The notes: generated from the letters alone by a model not told the origin. DNA of 64,000 nt from Pseudopyrenochaeta lycopersici (GCA_003313425.1 NHZP01000034.1:372001-436000), one strand, 5' to 3'. Shown: positions 42,345-54,179, numbered from the stretch's first letter. A program made the numbers and translations.

Positions 42345-44605
42345 CTTAAAGCTTCTTGTTGACAAACTGTATGAATGGAGGTAGATATCAAACGGAAGAT
42401 ACTGAGCCTTTGTACTGTGGATGCAACGTGCTTCAAGGTAATTTTAGGTGTTTGCTTTCCTATCTGTATCGCCTCATTTGCCTCTTTTTGCCACCAAGGC
42501 TCGGCTTCGATTGTACGGGGCGGCGCGGATTGGGGATGGATCAACGCGATTCGTCCGGGGAGGTGAAAGTTTGGCGAGTTGCATGCATCGAAGAGCCTGG
42601 GTCCAGCCATTGCTTAGCCCGAGAGCATGGTCCAAGAGTGTGACTCTATGAAGCCACTCAGCAAACCCCTTGACGGATGCACCTTCTTGGGTGTTGTCCC
42701 GCATCCAGCCATCTGCATGGCTTAGGTTCATGAAAGGACTCTATTGCCATGCAGTTGAATTGTGTACGTTATTTTTATTTGATTCGTGGCGCATATAACG
42801 AATGCCAGTAACGGGTGCTTTTAGAGTTTCTCGAGTGAATCTTTAAACCGTTCTTCGAGCCTCATGACACAGCTGAAGGTGCATGTATGCCTGCCAAAGC
42901 CATTTAGCAGTCAGCTTCGTCATCGGTTTACGTCTCCGAAACTGTGTGTGTCTGCAAGATGAAGTAGGCAGAGACAGCACCAGCGACCCTGTTAAGTCCT
43001 CCAACACTTCCGTTCTCTGGTCGATTGCCCTGGCACGGTTTGGGTTCCGCGTTGGAACATTCTGCGCCCGTTAAAAAGATATAATTTATCTTTTAAACGA
43101 GGCTGTCGTCTTCCGCGAACAATGTACTAACCGAAAGCAATTGTTAATAATCAGACACCGTAGAGAATCGGGACGCAAACGTACGGCTTTCTCGACCAGG
43201 AAGAGATAAATAAGCTGCAGTATCGCCATTAACCTTGGTCCTAGATCAATATGTAGTTGGAGTAGTTCAGGTTTACCACCTACAGGAAGATAGTCAGCCA
43301 AAAGATTTCAATTGTGGTTTGCTAACTCACTTTTGTCGACATGTAGCATACTAAGCCTGTATGAATGTTGAGTATGCGCCCTTGCGCCCTTGCGCCCTTG
43401 CGCCCTTGCGCCCTTGCGCCCTTGCATCCTACTCGCTTCTATACGAGCTTCTCAAAACATGCAGAATCAAAGGTGTTGGAAGCGGGTCATGTGATCAGGC
43501 GACTGGAAACTATATAAGTCAGTCTGGCTCCCTGAGTCGGACCTCAATCAATCAATCACTTACCCCCTACTACCGATAACGCTCTGAACTATGCTCAGCT
43601 TTTACGTGATCAAAGAGCTGGTCAATGCTCTGGAATACAGCTTGTACAGGGTCATGCTCCCCGCCATGGTGTCGGTATGGCGCCCAGATACTACCAGACC
43701 AATCTGTGGTAGCTCATGCGGGTATCAACTGCGCGACATTCTTCATTTTCAGGGTTCCTGGGTTAGGCTGAAGCCCTGAAGATTCTCGAAGGTGCGGCTG
43801 AGTCTCGAGCACTGACCATTCGAGGGGCTGGCCCTTGCAGCGCGTCCAGCAATCTATCGTTGATCGCGACGATCTAGCCGCGTACACCATAGAAAAATGT
43901 CATCTTTGTAGAAGAGTGCAGTCACAGGACATAGTAGACCTCTTCCCAAGCAAACTTATATATGCCATCGAAAGGGATCTGGACGAGCAACAGTGCAGTG
44001 GCAATGTAGCAAGAAGTACTTTGTTCTGCAAGAATGGAACCCTCCCTTCGCCTACTCGAACAGCCGCAAAAAGTAAGAAAAATTTTGGTCAGCCCATAAG
44101 TTGGCGCCCGCAATGATCGGCCAGCTTCGTCTAACCTTGTATCGGCTTTCTAAGCTCGTGGTACGCCATACCCAAATACGACAAGCTCTGCCTAGACACA
44201 GCATGCATTTCTTGTCGCAAAGGCAAGGTGCATACTAAAATATGCTTTGTGAACGCTCAGCTCCTCACAAAGACACGAACTACGAAGTTATCATTGGTCA
44301 TGTTTTATCTGGGTGGCAGGACATCCTTTCGCTAATTGGAGAGATGGGAGCAACTTCAAGCCTCGTGGTTCGAGACCACGCCCTGATCGCTTAAGTGCAG
44401 CACGTAGAGGTGGGTTAGCTTTAGAGCTGGCATGTTTCCTTTACTCCAAGCCATAGCACATCCAGCTGTATCAAACATGCTAGTACGCCAAAATCCTTAG
44501 CAAGTTGATAAAAGCCCTAATTCCCTGGTGAGAATGATTTATCTTTTCCACTCCTCCTTTGTGTGATTTAATCTAGCATACATTTTAATTTCAATACGCC
44601 CCACG
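42345..44605. other. Long stretch without a confident gene
   Basis: Contains an 8-bp tandem repeat (43376-43423), an AATC-type simple repeat near 43546-43560 and a tRNA-like arm near 44363. Open frames such as 42251-42610 (minus) overlap the membrane protein promoter and show no motif. Confidence 0.45.
43376..43423 (+). repeat. 8-bp minisatellite
   Basis: Six perfect copies of GCGCCCTT. Eight bases is not a multiple of three, so copy changes would shift any frame; no gene is evident across it. Confidence 0.95.
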
Positions 44606-45364
44606 ATGCTCTGGTCACTTTTATATATTTCCCTTATCACACTCTTATTTCCCTTCCTTGGCTTCGGTTCAGAATATAGAGCCCCGATAACTGAACTTGC
44701 TGCGTATTCCAACCTCGCCTCATGTATTGCCGCACGCCTGAGGGGTGGCCAGGCTACAATCTATGTCAATAATTGTCCACAGACCGACCTGGCTGTCGCA
44801 GCAAGCTGCTTATGCTCTAAAAGCGCTAACTTGGCAAGCTACACCTCACACATCTCGAAGTGGGCAGAGAAATATTGTACCCCTGATGCGTCGGAGGAAT
44901 ATTCTTCTGGGCTAGCGGTGGTGTCGGAGTTTTGCAGTGTGGCACCTGGTGGCATGTCTCAGACACAAATAGGGAGCAGCTCCAAGGGTGAGTAAAGTTA
45001 TATCAGGTGTGCACAGGAACCACAAGGCGTCAATAATCATAGTGTGGATGTCATACTGTTCCGAAATCTGTTTGCCGGCAAGATGCGCTAATACAAAGTA
45101 GAATCAGTTGTCTTGACCGCAAGCAACGCCGCTACTGTAACAGTCCATATGGGAGAGCCAACTGCGACGCCAAACACGGCACGGTTGCAAACATCAAGTG
45201 CCTTGACCGCAAGCAACGCCGCTACGGTAACAGTCTACATAGCACAACCGACTACGACGCCAAACACAGCACGAGTGCAGACATTAAGTGGAGAAGCTAT
45301 TAGTGTAATATTTGTGCTCGTGGCCGTCACAGGTGGGTTAATTTTGGGTATTGCCGTATTGTGA
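44606..45364 (+). CDS. Small secreted, Cys-containing protein with C-terminal membrane anchor
   Basis: Exons 44606-44987 and 45102-45364 (intron 114 bp, GTGAGT donor, AAGTAG acceptor), 214 residues. N-terminal signal peptide (LLYISLITLLFPFLGFGS), a domain with six cysteines including CLC (NNCPQTDLAVAASCLCS, KYC, EFC), then a Thr/Ala-rich region made of two 30-residue repeats (TASNAATVTV, 90-bp period at 45113 and 45203), and a hydrophobic C-terminus (VIFVLVAVTGGLILGIAVL) that could be a membrane anchor or GPI signal. The plan resembles fungal cell-wall or surface proteins of the CFEM-like kind, but cysteine count and spacing do not let me claim CFEM. Confidence 0.75.
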
Positions 45365-45982
45365 ACCATACGCGTGTATTAGTCTTCGCAGTGGTGTAAT
45401 CCATCTATATGGAATAGATGGAACGTACTTGTAGTTCTATATTAATTAAACCAATTTGATTCCATCAATATAGCGAATGGAACAGATGCTTACCTAAGCG
45501 TATACATTTTTAGAGTTATTCTACCTCATCGCCGCCGCCTCCAGTCATCATCGGTAGCCACTCATGGAAGGAGGAGAGGAAGTTCCACGTATCATTGATA
45601 ACCTGTCAATCGTCGCCGTTAAGCTTATCGTCGCTAAGCTCCGGATAGCGCTGGACGTAAGTAACGACCGCAGTTCGCACCTTCTCTTGACGAGCGACGT
45701 CAAGTAGGCGAAACCATGAGTTCCAGCGCGTTGCATAACACACTTCGTCAAACATGCCTCATTCATCTTATCTTTTCATGATGCCTGCCGAAATATTGGT
45801 GATGTTGCCAGAGACGTGTCAATCACCACACGAGCGGTTGGCTATTACTACAAACCTACGCCTCACCTGTAAATCTTTCGATGACGCCCTCCGCAATTGG
45901 TTCCACCTCCAATACAGCCGCAATCGCAACATCGCCTACACAAAGGCTAGCCTGATCACCGTTCGAAATGGATTCCAAAATA

Positions 45983-47310
45983 CAGTCACGGGACAAAAGT
46001 TCGGTTCGCGAAGCGACGCGTCAAAGCGTCCCTCATCAACACCAAATTTTCAAACCACTACCAAAATGCCACAACGCCGTCAATTTGGCCAGGAAATAAG
46101 TGGCAATGCAAGAACAACCACCCGATTAACCCCGAATGAACGCACAAGAATTATCGCGAAGTCGGAAGCAGGGTGTGGCGCGAAGGAGTTGGCAGAAGAA
46201 TTTCGCGTCACACCCAAATGTGTACGCGACACCTTGCGACGATGGCAGGTCCACCACACCACAAAAGACCTACCTCGATCTGGGCGCCCTAAGATACTAT
46301 CGCAACGTGACGAGCGAGTGCTGTTTCGAATGGCTCGAAAATATCCTAAAATAGAGTATAGGCAGCTCCTTGAAGAAGCTGCCCTCACCAATCAAATATC
46401 TGCCAAAACTGCGTACAGAGTGCTTAAGAGGTATGACCTAAAGAAGTTCAGATGCAAGCGTAGACCTAAGATCACTCAATATACGGCAGGAAGAAGAAGA
46501 GCGTGGGAGAGGAAGTGGCGGCATTTTGACTGGAAGAGGAGGACCATGCGCTTTTCTGATGAGTGCTCTATTCAGAAAGGCTCTGGTTCTAACCAGGAAT
46601 GGTGCTTCCGCTATCCCGATGAGAAATGGAGGCATGAGATGATAGAGGAGCATGATACGTCGCGTCCTCCTGCGCAGATGGTGTGGGCGTCAATCTGGAT
46701 TGATAGAAGGGGGAGGGCCCAGAAGAGTCCGCTAGTGATTATGGAGAGGGACCCCAACGCCCCCCATAATGGCTACTCAGCTTGGAGCTATACCCAGGCG
46801 CTAGAAGAAGGTCTCCTCCACAATTATCGGAGGGGCGACCTCTTCCAACAGGATAATGCACGCATACACACTGCACGAGCAACTGGCGCGTGGTTACGGA
46901 GGCACCGTATGAACGTTGTCAACTTCCCACCCTACTCACCAGACCTCAACCCTATCGAGCACATGTGGTGGGTACTAAAAAGGAAGGTAAATGAGCTTCA
47001 CCCAGAGCTAGCCACGACTGGCGAGTCTGCAGAGGACTGGGAGCGATTTTGCGAAGCATTGAAGGAAGCATGGCAGAAGATCCCTAATTCGTACGTGAAG
47101 ACGCTTATTCTATCTATGCCGCAACGCCTTGCTGCTGTAAGGCATGCGCACGGTTATCAAACAAAATATTAAGCTTTTTACAATAAATTAACGCCTCTTT
47201 TTACGTTATTACGACTTTTGGGGGGTTATTAATAGATAGGGTAGAGAGAGGTGTTGATGTTCGGACCTCGTATTCGGTTGTCGGTGAACCGAACTTTTGT
47301 CCTAGTACTG
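45983..47310 (+). mobile_element. Tc1/mariner-type transposon, apparently intact
   Basis: 1,328 bp, with TA at both flanks (45981-45982 and 47311-47312). Terminal inverted repeats begin CAGT, share GGACAAAAGTTCGGTTC about 9 bp in, and differ between. One complete transposase gene inside. It sits in the F-box gene. No RIP-type stops. Confidence 0.9.
46066..47172 (+). CDS. Tc1-like transposase
   Basis: 369 residues from the ATG at 46066. N-terminal paired helix-turn-helix (RLTPNERTRIIAKSEAG, RVTPKCVRDTLRRW, PRSGRPKIL) and a DDE_3 catalytic domain: FSDECSIQ (first Asp), FQQDNARIHTA (second Asp) and PYSPDLNPIEHMWWVLKR (Glu in NPIEHMW). Spacing of the last two acidic residues is as in Tc1-like enzymes. 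It cuts and pastes the element at TA sites. The open frame also extends upstream without a stop into the F-box exon (to 45754), so a chimeric protein is possible. Complete and likely active. Confidence 0.92.
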   Translation: MPQRRQFGQEISGNARTTTRLTPNERTRIIAKSEAGCGAKELAEEFRVTPKCVRDTLRRWQVHHTTKDLPRSGRPKILSQRDERVLFRMARKYPKIEYRQLLEEAALTNQISAKTAYRVLKRYDLKKFRCKRRPKITQYTAGRRRAWERKWRHFDWKRRTMRFSDECSIQKGSGSNQEWCFRYPDEKWRHEMIEEHDTSRPPAQMVWASIWIDRRGRAQKSPLVIMERDPNAPHNGYSAWSYTQALEEGLLHNYRRGDLFQQDNARIHTARATGAWLRRHRMNVVNFPPYSPDLNPIEHMWWVLKRKVNELHPELATTGESAEDWERFCEALKEAWQKIPNSYVKTLILSMPQRLAAVRHAHGYQTKY

Positions 47311-48410
47311 TAACTTGATGGGCGAAGTCCATGTGATTTCCTTCGACGGTCAGTCTTTGTTCGAGTCTTCGAGCCCAGAGTCACACCATCGGCGAACTTG
47401 TAACTATGGGGCATTTGAACTGCTTACCGACTGGTCCTTGCTGTCGCTACTAAAGGATATTTCCCCTTACTTGGTTAACTTGAAGGAGATCAATATCGTG
47501 TCTCCCAACCCCACAGGTGAGCATGCTGGCATAACAGGAGATATTCGACAGAGTGTCATGGATCAGTGGTCCTTGTCAGTGAGGCAAATCTGGCTTGGGA
47601 TGCAGCTCAATGTACGGAATCTCGTGGCTCTACGAATTGCAACAAGGCTTACGCAACCGATTCACAATCACAGCTTCTTCTTCCCAGCGAATATGGTTGA
47701 CATCTTTCTCGGTCATGATTACTCATTTCTCTCTACTTTACACCTAGGACTGGGCTCATGTATTGGCTATAGGACACGTTGCGGTATTACCCCTCTATAT
47801 CCCGCTTTTCTCAGTCGACTTACCATCATATGTAGGCATTCACTTCGCCAAACTCATTGCCACTGGTTGCAACAATATTACTTCCTTGAGGTCATTGGGG
47901 ATTCACATTCTCCACCCGAATGGCCAATACAACAGGGAGTACGACCTTGACAATCCCGGCCTTCCTGGATACGTTCAGTATTGCGATCACATTCTTGCCC
48001 AATTGAACCCTTCCCGATTGTCTCATCTCAGTTTGTATGGATTCATGACAACAAACACGTTTTCTACCTTTTTAGGAAAGGTAACGGCATCTCTGAAGGG
48101 GTTAGAGCTTCTCGGAGCCGGGTTTGGGTCTGCGGTGGAGTGGAAGAATACCGTTATGTCATTGACGAAAGCAGACTCTCTTCAATCTTTGAAGCTCCAC
48201 CGAATGGTCTCCACCACCAGCTTGAATAATGGCATTGACCACAAGAATTGGATAGTCAGCTTTGGTCCGGAATATGCGTGTAAATATTCTTGGGTCTCGC
48301 ATAGGCCGGGCAATAGTGTAGTCGACTGCATTGGCAAAATATGTGAGGACAGTCATATCAATATCTACGAGCAACAGAAGTGCTGTAATCATTGTAGAAC
48401 TTTCTTGTAA

Positions 48411-50844
48411 TGGAGATGCGGTTATATTACCCTGCAAGAACGGAGTGGTGGACGCGAGCTAAAAATAGACATCAGCCCTATAGATAAGATCACGACGCCT
48501 CCATAATATGAGCATGAATAGTTTTGGATGGCTGAGGATAAAATTGTGTCGAGGAGCACATTGTGTACCTTGGCATTGAACGGTTTCTGGTTTATTTTCA
48601 GCTTCAGACGAAACCCAATGACTCTTCTCGTGTCTCGTTGTGGAAGCTCGGCCCGATATTGTTCCATGTTCCCTGCTCTTCTTGTCGGATGTGATCGTTT
48701 GATTTCCTTCAATGCCTCACCTGGCCCTCGCTACCACCGATTCAATGAGCGTATACGGTCCATACCGAGACCATCGCATCACAATAAAACATTATGGAGG
48801 CCTCAGGATACACAAGAACTGAATGGCAGAGCTTCCTGGTGCCGACAACTTAGAAATGCTTTAAGCATGGAGGCTGACCCATCTACAGACTATCACGAAG
48901 AATCTTGCACGACAATACGTAAAGACCTATCCCAACAAACAATGGGCATATTATGGTGCGGATACGAAATTGCATATCGTTGAAGCAGCGAAAGCCGAAC
49001 TAAAGCAACAAAACCTTCCCCTACTTGATGTAAGGCTTATCGATCGGAAGATGGATAGGGTTATTCGCGACACACTTACAGAGGAGGCCCGAAACATGAC
49101 GAAACCATCGTATACAGGCTATGGGGACTGCCTTGACTTGCCAGCTTCGACTGAGACTTCAGCCGGAAGACTCAAGCCCGCAGTTCAATCACGGATTACC
49201 TATAACTTCGATCCTATTAGGGATATCTGAGATGCAGGACAGAGCTGTCATTAAACCTTTTAAGGCGGTAGACTCGAGAAGGATGGGAACATTCTTCTCG
49301 CTCATATAGCGAACGGAAGGCTGGAGAAATGAGTACGGAGTACGCATAAGGGGCGCAGATATTGCAAGGGGCCTAGAAGGCCGAAAGCCTTCACGGCCCC
49401 AAGGGTTCACGTTAGTATTGTTCTATCGAGACGAACGACCTGGTGTAGACGGAGCCTTCAGAATGTTAAAACTTCCAGTACACCAAGGATATTTTGAACA
49501 TCCTGTGCATATGACATCGAAATGAGAGCGTCAGGTAGTTATGCGTGATATGGCTGCCGATTCATTACCTGTTTAGCCTAGCGTCATTGCGCAACATTGT
49601 AGGTCATGTAGCGGAACAGCGGAATGCTGGCGCTGAGTGTCTAACCTCTTCGCAGTTACTGCGACAGGCCTGCCGCACAGCTTTCATGCGTTTCACTCCA
49701 GTGACTCCTGCTATACAGTGCTGCCAGGTGTGCTGGTTAGACCTTTCGTAATCCGTTGTGCCAACGACCCCGCGGTCTTCTGCTTTACCGGAAATAGAAT
49801 GCCTGCCCCACCACCCTAGGTCACCACCATTTTCCATGGGCTCTGCGCGTTGGGCACCAACGCCAGAACTCTGATATAACCCATGAGCGCGACATTTTGT
49901 CTATAGCGTTTATCAAAATTCCTGCTTCGCGACCCGGTTCAGCACTTGTTGCCATACCCTGGGAAACACATTTTACAGGGTCCGTGCGTAACGGACAGTT
50001 TGCGACGTATGTGCCAGCGAAGCTTCTCATCCTTTGCGACCTCCAACTGACAGAGGCAAATCTCATCCAGCCCCTCCTGACCATCTTCAGGCCGTTGCGC
50101 CATCGATCTTGCACGTTTGTGCGACTCTCAAATTCGCGACAGTGTGGTTGACGGATACACAGACGGAGTGACGAAAATGTCTACAGAGGTACGCAGTATC
50201 TAGACGAAAGAGCATCTAGCCTAACTAATGATGGCACTACAAGGTTGGGAGTAACGCCATTAATGGAATTCCCGAAACTATTTTGAATACATTTATATTC
50301 GAAGTAGTGGACCACGCCAGAACAATAACTGGCAAAGGAAAGCTTATTCAGATATATGACCCATCGAAAGACATGAGTACCCCCCCCATATTGGGAATAC
50401 GAGAACGAAGATGAAGAGGGCACAATGGATGTTCCTGCAGGATACAAAGTTCGTGTAGTGAAGGCTACGGTTTGGTTCCACTAGCTTCGATCAAGCCGAG
50501 ATATCCAGCCAGCTTTGTTCCTTCCTCAAAGCCTACGCTGATTGTTATCGAGATATCATGGTCCCTGTCCTTTGGGCTAAGCACGTTCAGGCAGTCTGTG
50601 GTAGGTCCTCCGTATCGTCGTTCCCACTTCCACTGCTTGCTATTCCGTATTGCAGAGGGAAGCAATTCGACCAAACCGTCCAATCGATCAATCGGCGTAT
50701 TCGAGAATTTATATTCAATTTCTACAATCTTTGTTGTTAAGAAGGCCTCTATGTACTATATTTTCATCTTACTTACGCCTTCCTAGTGGTATTGCAATTC
50801 CATGCTGTGAAGATGGAATGGAACTTGGTGGCGCTGTGGCTAGA
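48411..50844. other. No confident gene; fragments
   Basis: The plus-strand frame at about 48863-49230 (KNLARQYVKTYPNKQWAYYG, LIDRKMDRVIRDTLTEEARN) looks like coding sequence of unknown family. Minus-strand frames at 50465-50683 (LVELLPSAIRNSKQW, ITISVGFEEGTKLAGYLGL) and 50181-50447 may be eroded downstream exons of the gene at 50845-51643 or a separate relic. Confidence 0.4.
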
Positions 50845-51643
50845 TCACTGTGTTCTGATGAAGCTCCATTCTCTTTTAATTCTTTCTGGATCATTGCCGT
50901 GGATTTGACGGCGGATTGCTCTTCTATGAGGTATTAGACCGTTTCTTTGGGCTTCAACACGAACAAAGCCGACTTGCCTAAGCTTCCGGAAGCTTTCCTT
51001 TTCAGACTCTGTGGTGCTGAGAGCGACAAAGTCAGCTGTAGTCATGTGGTGAGGATAGTAAAGTTAAGGCTAAAATACCAGACATTTCAGGCATCACAAA
51101 CTTTTGGGCCAGTGCAACAACTTCAGGCACGGCGAGCGCGGTCTGATTCTTCTTGAGATATCGCAACAGACCAAGCTTCTCTTCACGCTTTAGTGATGCG
51201 ACTTTCCCTTTGCCTAGAACTGCAGCGCTCAAGACGAACAAGCTGCGGCCGCACTGAGTGTAGACATCCTGATTGAAAGCCTGGTAAGAAAGTCCCTCAC
51301 GTGTTGTCTGCTTGTCCGTTAAAGTACCAATGGCGGAAAAGACAAGTTGCGTCTCCCTAATCTCCAAACGCTGTACGACCTTGATAGTTTCCACCTTTTT
51401 CTGCAGTTTCCTGGCATATTCTTTAGTGGCTTTTGAGTCATCCCATTCCCCCTTCAGTTGGCGTGCGCTAAGCTCAGCTTCAAGTAAAAGTATAATTTGT
51501 TTGCCAATTTGCAGGAATTTCTGTAGGTCCGAAGTGTCAACGTCAGTGAAGCCGTTTTGCCATGCGAACCGACCCTTCTCTTCCGTAAATAGGCTGATGG
51601 CGGGCGACTCCATCCTTGGCGACTCCATCCTTGGCGACTCCAT
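50845..51643 (-). CDS. Helical hypothetical protein, C-terminus uncertain
   Basis: ATG at 51643; exons 51643-51079 and 51035-50845 joined across a 43-bp intron (GTATTT donor, CTACAG acceptor), about 251 residues. The N-terminus is three copies of a 5-residue unit (MESPR/A) from a 15-bp DNA repeat. The body is helical (DLQKFLQIGKQIILLLEAEL, YARKLQKKVETIKVVQRLEI, KREEKLGLLRYLKKNQTAL). Past about 50935 a neighbouring frame (STAMIQKELKENGASSEHSD) looks more protein-like than the one used, so a frameshift or another intron may exist. No known domain. A G-rich tract lies directly upstream. Confidence 0.5.
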
Positions 51644-51650
51644 CCTTGGC
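51606..51650 (-). repeat. 15-bp tandem repeat at a start codon
   Basis: Three perfect copies of GACTCCATCCTTGGC (plus strand). Each copy contains an in-frame ATG on the minus strand, so the gene below has three alternative starts in a row. Confidence 0.95.
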
Positions 51651-51707
51651 TTAGTATATCAAAATATGGGTAAATCTGGCAAAGACGAGGAGATGGGATC
51701 GCTTTGT

Positions 51708-51888
51708 AGGGGCCCTGGGGGGTTTTGGGGGGGTTTTGGGGGGGTTTTTAGGGGGGTCAAGGGGGGGTCAGGGGGGGGGGGGGTTAGGGGGGAGTTGGGG
51801 GGGTTCCGGGTGGTACGGGTTCTTAGTGGGCTGTCAGGGGGCCTAACAGTGGGCTAGCAGGGGGCTAAACGGGGAGGCAGTCGGTGGG
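51708..51888 (+). other. Long G-rich tract with quadruplex potential
   Basis: About 180 bp in which runs of 4-14 G alternate with short T, TT or TTTT spacers (GGGGGGTTTTGGGGGGG and a run of 14 G around 51771-51784), fading into a G-rich decay zone. Many G-runs separated by 1-4 bases allow several overlapping G-quadruplexes on this strand. It lies 65-245 bp upstream of the minus-strand gene at 51643 and about 200 bp before the plus-strand AAA gene. Confidence 0.9.
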
Positions 51889-52093
51889 GAGCAGAAGATC
51901 AGATCAATTACAAGGACCCTATTTCTTGGCAGTTGAATGCGCACCGGGCGTTGCGGCCCAGTGCGTCAGTGCTTAAGCTTTACCCGATACAGCTCGCTCC
52001 ACGATGTTTGTGCGCCACAACAACTTGAAACACTCTTAGGCACGATTCACCGCTATGTTCTTGGTTGATCTAACGACTTTTCCCTCCTCACAA

Positions 52094-54179
52094 CATGGAA
52101 GCTCCAAGAAGGGAAATTGCAAATTCAGACACGTAAGTATATCTCTCCCATAGCGTATGCCTGAGACTGACAGCGAAGACTATGCAGTGAACATGCGACT
52201 TCCAGCGCAAATGATTCCGCACGAGAGCACTCGAAGCATCAAGGACTCAGTGAGGAACTTAATAGGAAGAAGAAGGGGTTCTTACTTGATTATAAACGAG
52301 TCGATAAGCTTTGAGAATGTACGTGAGATTCTATTATTCCAGTAAGGAAGCTGACATTCATTAGCTCTTCAATGGAAGCTAAAGCCGACTGGCGTTGACA
52401 ATGCAGAGTATGATGATCATGGAAGAAGTACGTAGACATACTGCAACTTGTACGCTCACAGCTACGTTAGGCATTCATCGTTAAACGCAACCTGAACTGG
52501 GATGGCGAATACGAGAAAACGATCGTCGTGGTATATTCGCGCCTGATACGAGCCGCTCTGCTGAAGGTGATAGAAAACTCCAATGGCAATTCATTAGTCG
52601 ATGAGATCCCAGAGGTATGTTATATAAACTTTGCGCTGTGAACTCTTGCTCACTAACATAGGTCGATGCAAATACTCTCTTCATGTACCTCACAGAGCTG
52701 CAGGCGTACTCGCGGACGCTTGAGGCGGATACAGTAGAGGCACAGCATTTCATGCTGTTGCTTAACTACCTCGATTGTGATTACGGGGAGACGAAGTCCA
52801 AACTTGACCCAATGATCGAACAGGGCATAGTTACCTTTGAATACGTATGGGCACTGTTCAAACCCGGTACCCCAATCGTCACCCGTATCGAAGGTACAGA
52901 CCAATTCAGATGTTTTATAGCTGACTACATAACCAAAGATTCTGTGAATTTTCCTTTCCCAGGGCAAGAAATTCGTCTCGCTTGATCCAATATGCACACG
53001 ATTCTACCATGGTCCAGCTCTAATACATAAGGAAGGAGGCGTAAGCATGGTGCATATATGTGGGCGTATCATGCTAGATGCAGAAGGTTATAGAAAGTGG
53101 AGTGGGATAGTACTAGGTATGAATATCCTTTATTTGGGCTTAGATCATTGTTGAATTGCTAATAGGCCTATTCTCGACGGTCTTGAATCTATCAACAGTT
53201 CAGACTCCCAGGGGAGAGCCGCGAAACCGGATGGCCACCACCAATTCAAGGATAATGATCTCATTTCCCCTTCTGCCTTTGTACCAGGCTTTGCTTTGAC
53301 ACAGCAGCGTTGGTGTAGGCTCCTTCTGCCGTTTATCCGAGAGTTCCAATGGAATGACCGAGCTTTCGACGACGTTGTTCTAGAAGAATCGGCCAAAATT
53401 CGTATTCAAAGCCTCATTCTAGCTCAGAAGCAACACGCCAAGGAGTTGCTTGGGGACATTGTGGCTGACAAAGGTCGCGGTGCGACCGCCGTCCTCCATG
53501 GGCCACCGGGATGTGGCAAAACATTGACTGCCGAGGCTGTCGCAGAAAATCTTCGAGCTCCGCTCTATTCCATTGCCGCAGGTCAATTGGGTACAAAGGC
53601 TGCGGACTTTCAGGGGACACTAGAGAGAATATTTGACATGGCCTCCCGTTGGAAAGCTGTTCTTCTTATTGATGAAGCAGACGCGCTGCTAGAAAAACGC
53701 GAAGCATCCCGCTTGGAACGGAATGCTCTCGTGTCGACCTTTCTGCGTGCCGTTGAGTATTATCAAGGCGTCCTAATTATGACGACCAATCGTGCACAAC
53801 ACTTTGATGAGGCCCTCTATTCTAGGATCCATTTATTCCTTATCTACGAGCCACTTAAACGTTCAGAGAGAGCCACGATATGGAAGCTGTTCATTGACAA
53901 GACTGGTGAGACCGAAAATTTCCATGATGGAGACTTCCATGACTTGGCTGAGAAACGCTTGAATGGGCGTCGCGTAGGTTCCGAGTATTCCCCTTTATGA
54001 GTACTAATTTAACTGACCATTAAACACAGATCAAGAATGTGATAAAGGTTGCACATGCTACAGCACTAGTTGAGGGAAGTCGTTTGACGAGATGTCATAT
54101 CGAGAAGGTTATAAACGAACAGGATGAAATTCTCAAAGGCTTTGATGGTTTGGCTTGGGCACGAAATCTCTACATGTAA
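52094..54179 (+). CDS. AAA+ ATPase (fungal DUF7025-AAA type), multi-exon, possibly damaged
   Basis: The conserved end is clear: 53296-53973 plus a last exon 54030-54179 encode Walker A (HGPPGCGKTLTAE), Walker B (VLLIDEADALLEKR), the LVSTFLRAVEYYQGVLIMTTN segment and SRIHLFLIYEPL, matching fungal AAA proteins with a DUF7025 N-terminal part. Upstream, VFEYVWALFKPGTP-like (FEYVWALFKPGTPIVTRIEG) and KFVSLDPICTRFYHG supply that part. Joining them needs removal of 52944-52962, a 19-bp GT...AG insert. Another intron runs from 53117, with 53203 the acceptor that keeps frame. The 5' exons (ATG 52094 or 52157; introns near 52321-52365, 52430-52470 and 52617-52662) could not all be joined in frame by eye. 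Either the model needs unusual splicing or the gene is a young pseudogene. Confidence 0.7.

Larger units (their letters stand above)
45754..48410 (+). pseudogene. F-box-type gene disrupted by a Tc1-like element
   Basis: The ATG at 45754 opens MPAEILVMLPETC and LRLTCKSFDDALRNWF, an F-box-like start. At 45982 a Tc1-like element intervenes until 47310; the host frame resumes directly at 47313 and runs (LTDWSLLSLLKDISPYL, VRNLVALRIATRL) to about 47759, then after a probable 76-bp intron (47760-47835) continues with FAKLIATGCNNITSLRSLG and LSHLSLYGFMTTNTFSTFL to the stop at 48410. The latter parts look like the leucine-rich-repeat-like region common in fungal F-box proteins. Apart from the insertion I see no lesion. 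As it stands the gene cannot give its normal product; the insertion is at a TA. Confidence 0.75.

Noticed and set aside
44307..44387. tRNA-like sequence with a perfect T-arm (CGTGG TTCGAGA CCACG) and a near-complementary acceptor stem
   Set aside because: I could not fold a D-arm with a proper A-box or a 5-bp anticodon stem with a 7-base loop; at best a decayed tRNA or chance.
45754..47172. A single 472-codon gene with an N-terminal extension of the Tc1 transposase
   Set aside because: The first 76 codons belong to the F-box host gene, and the element boundary with its TA lies between; the transposase has its own ATG at 46066.
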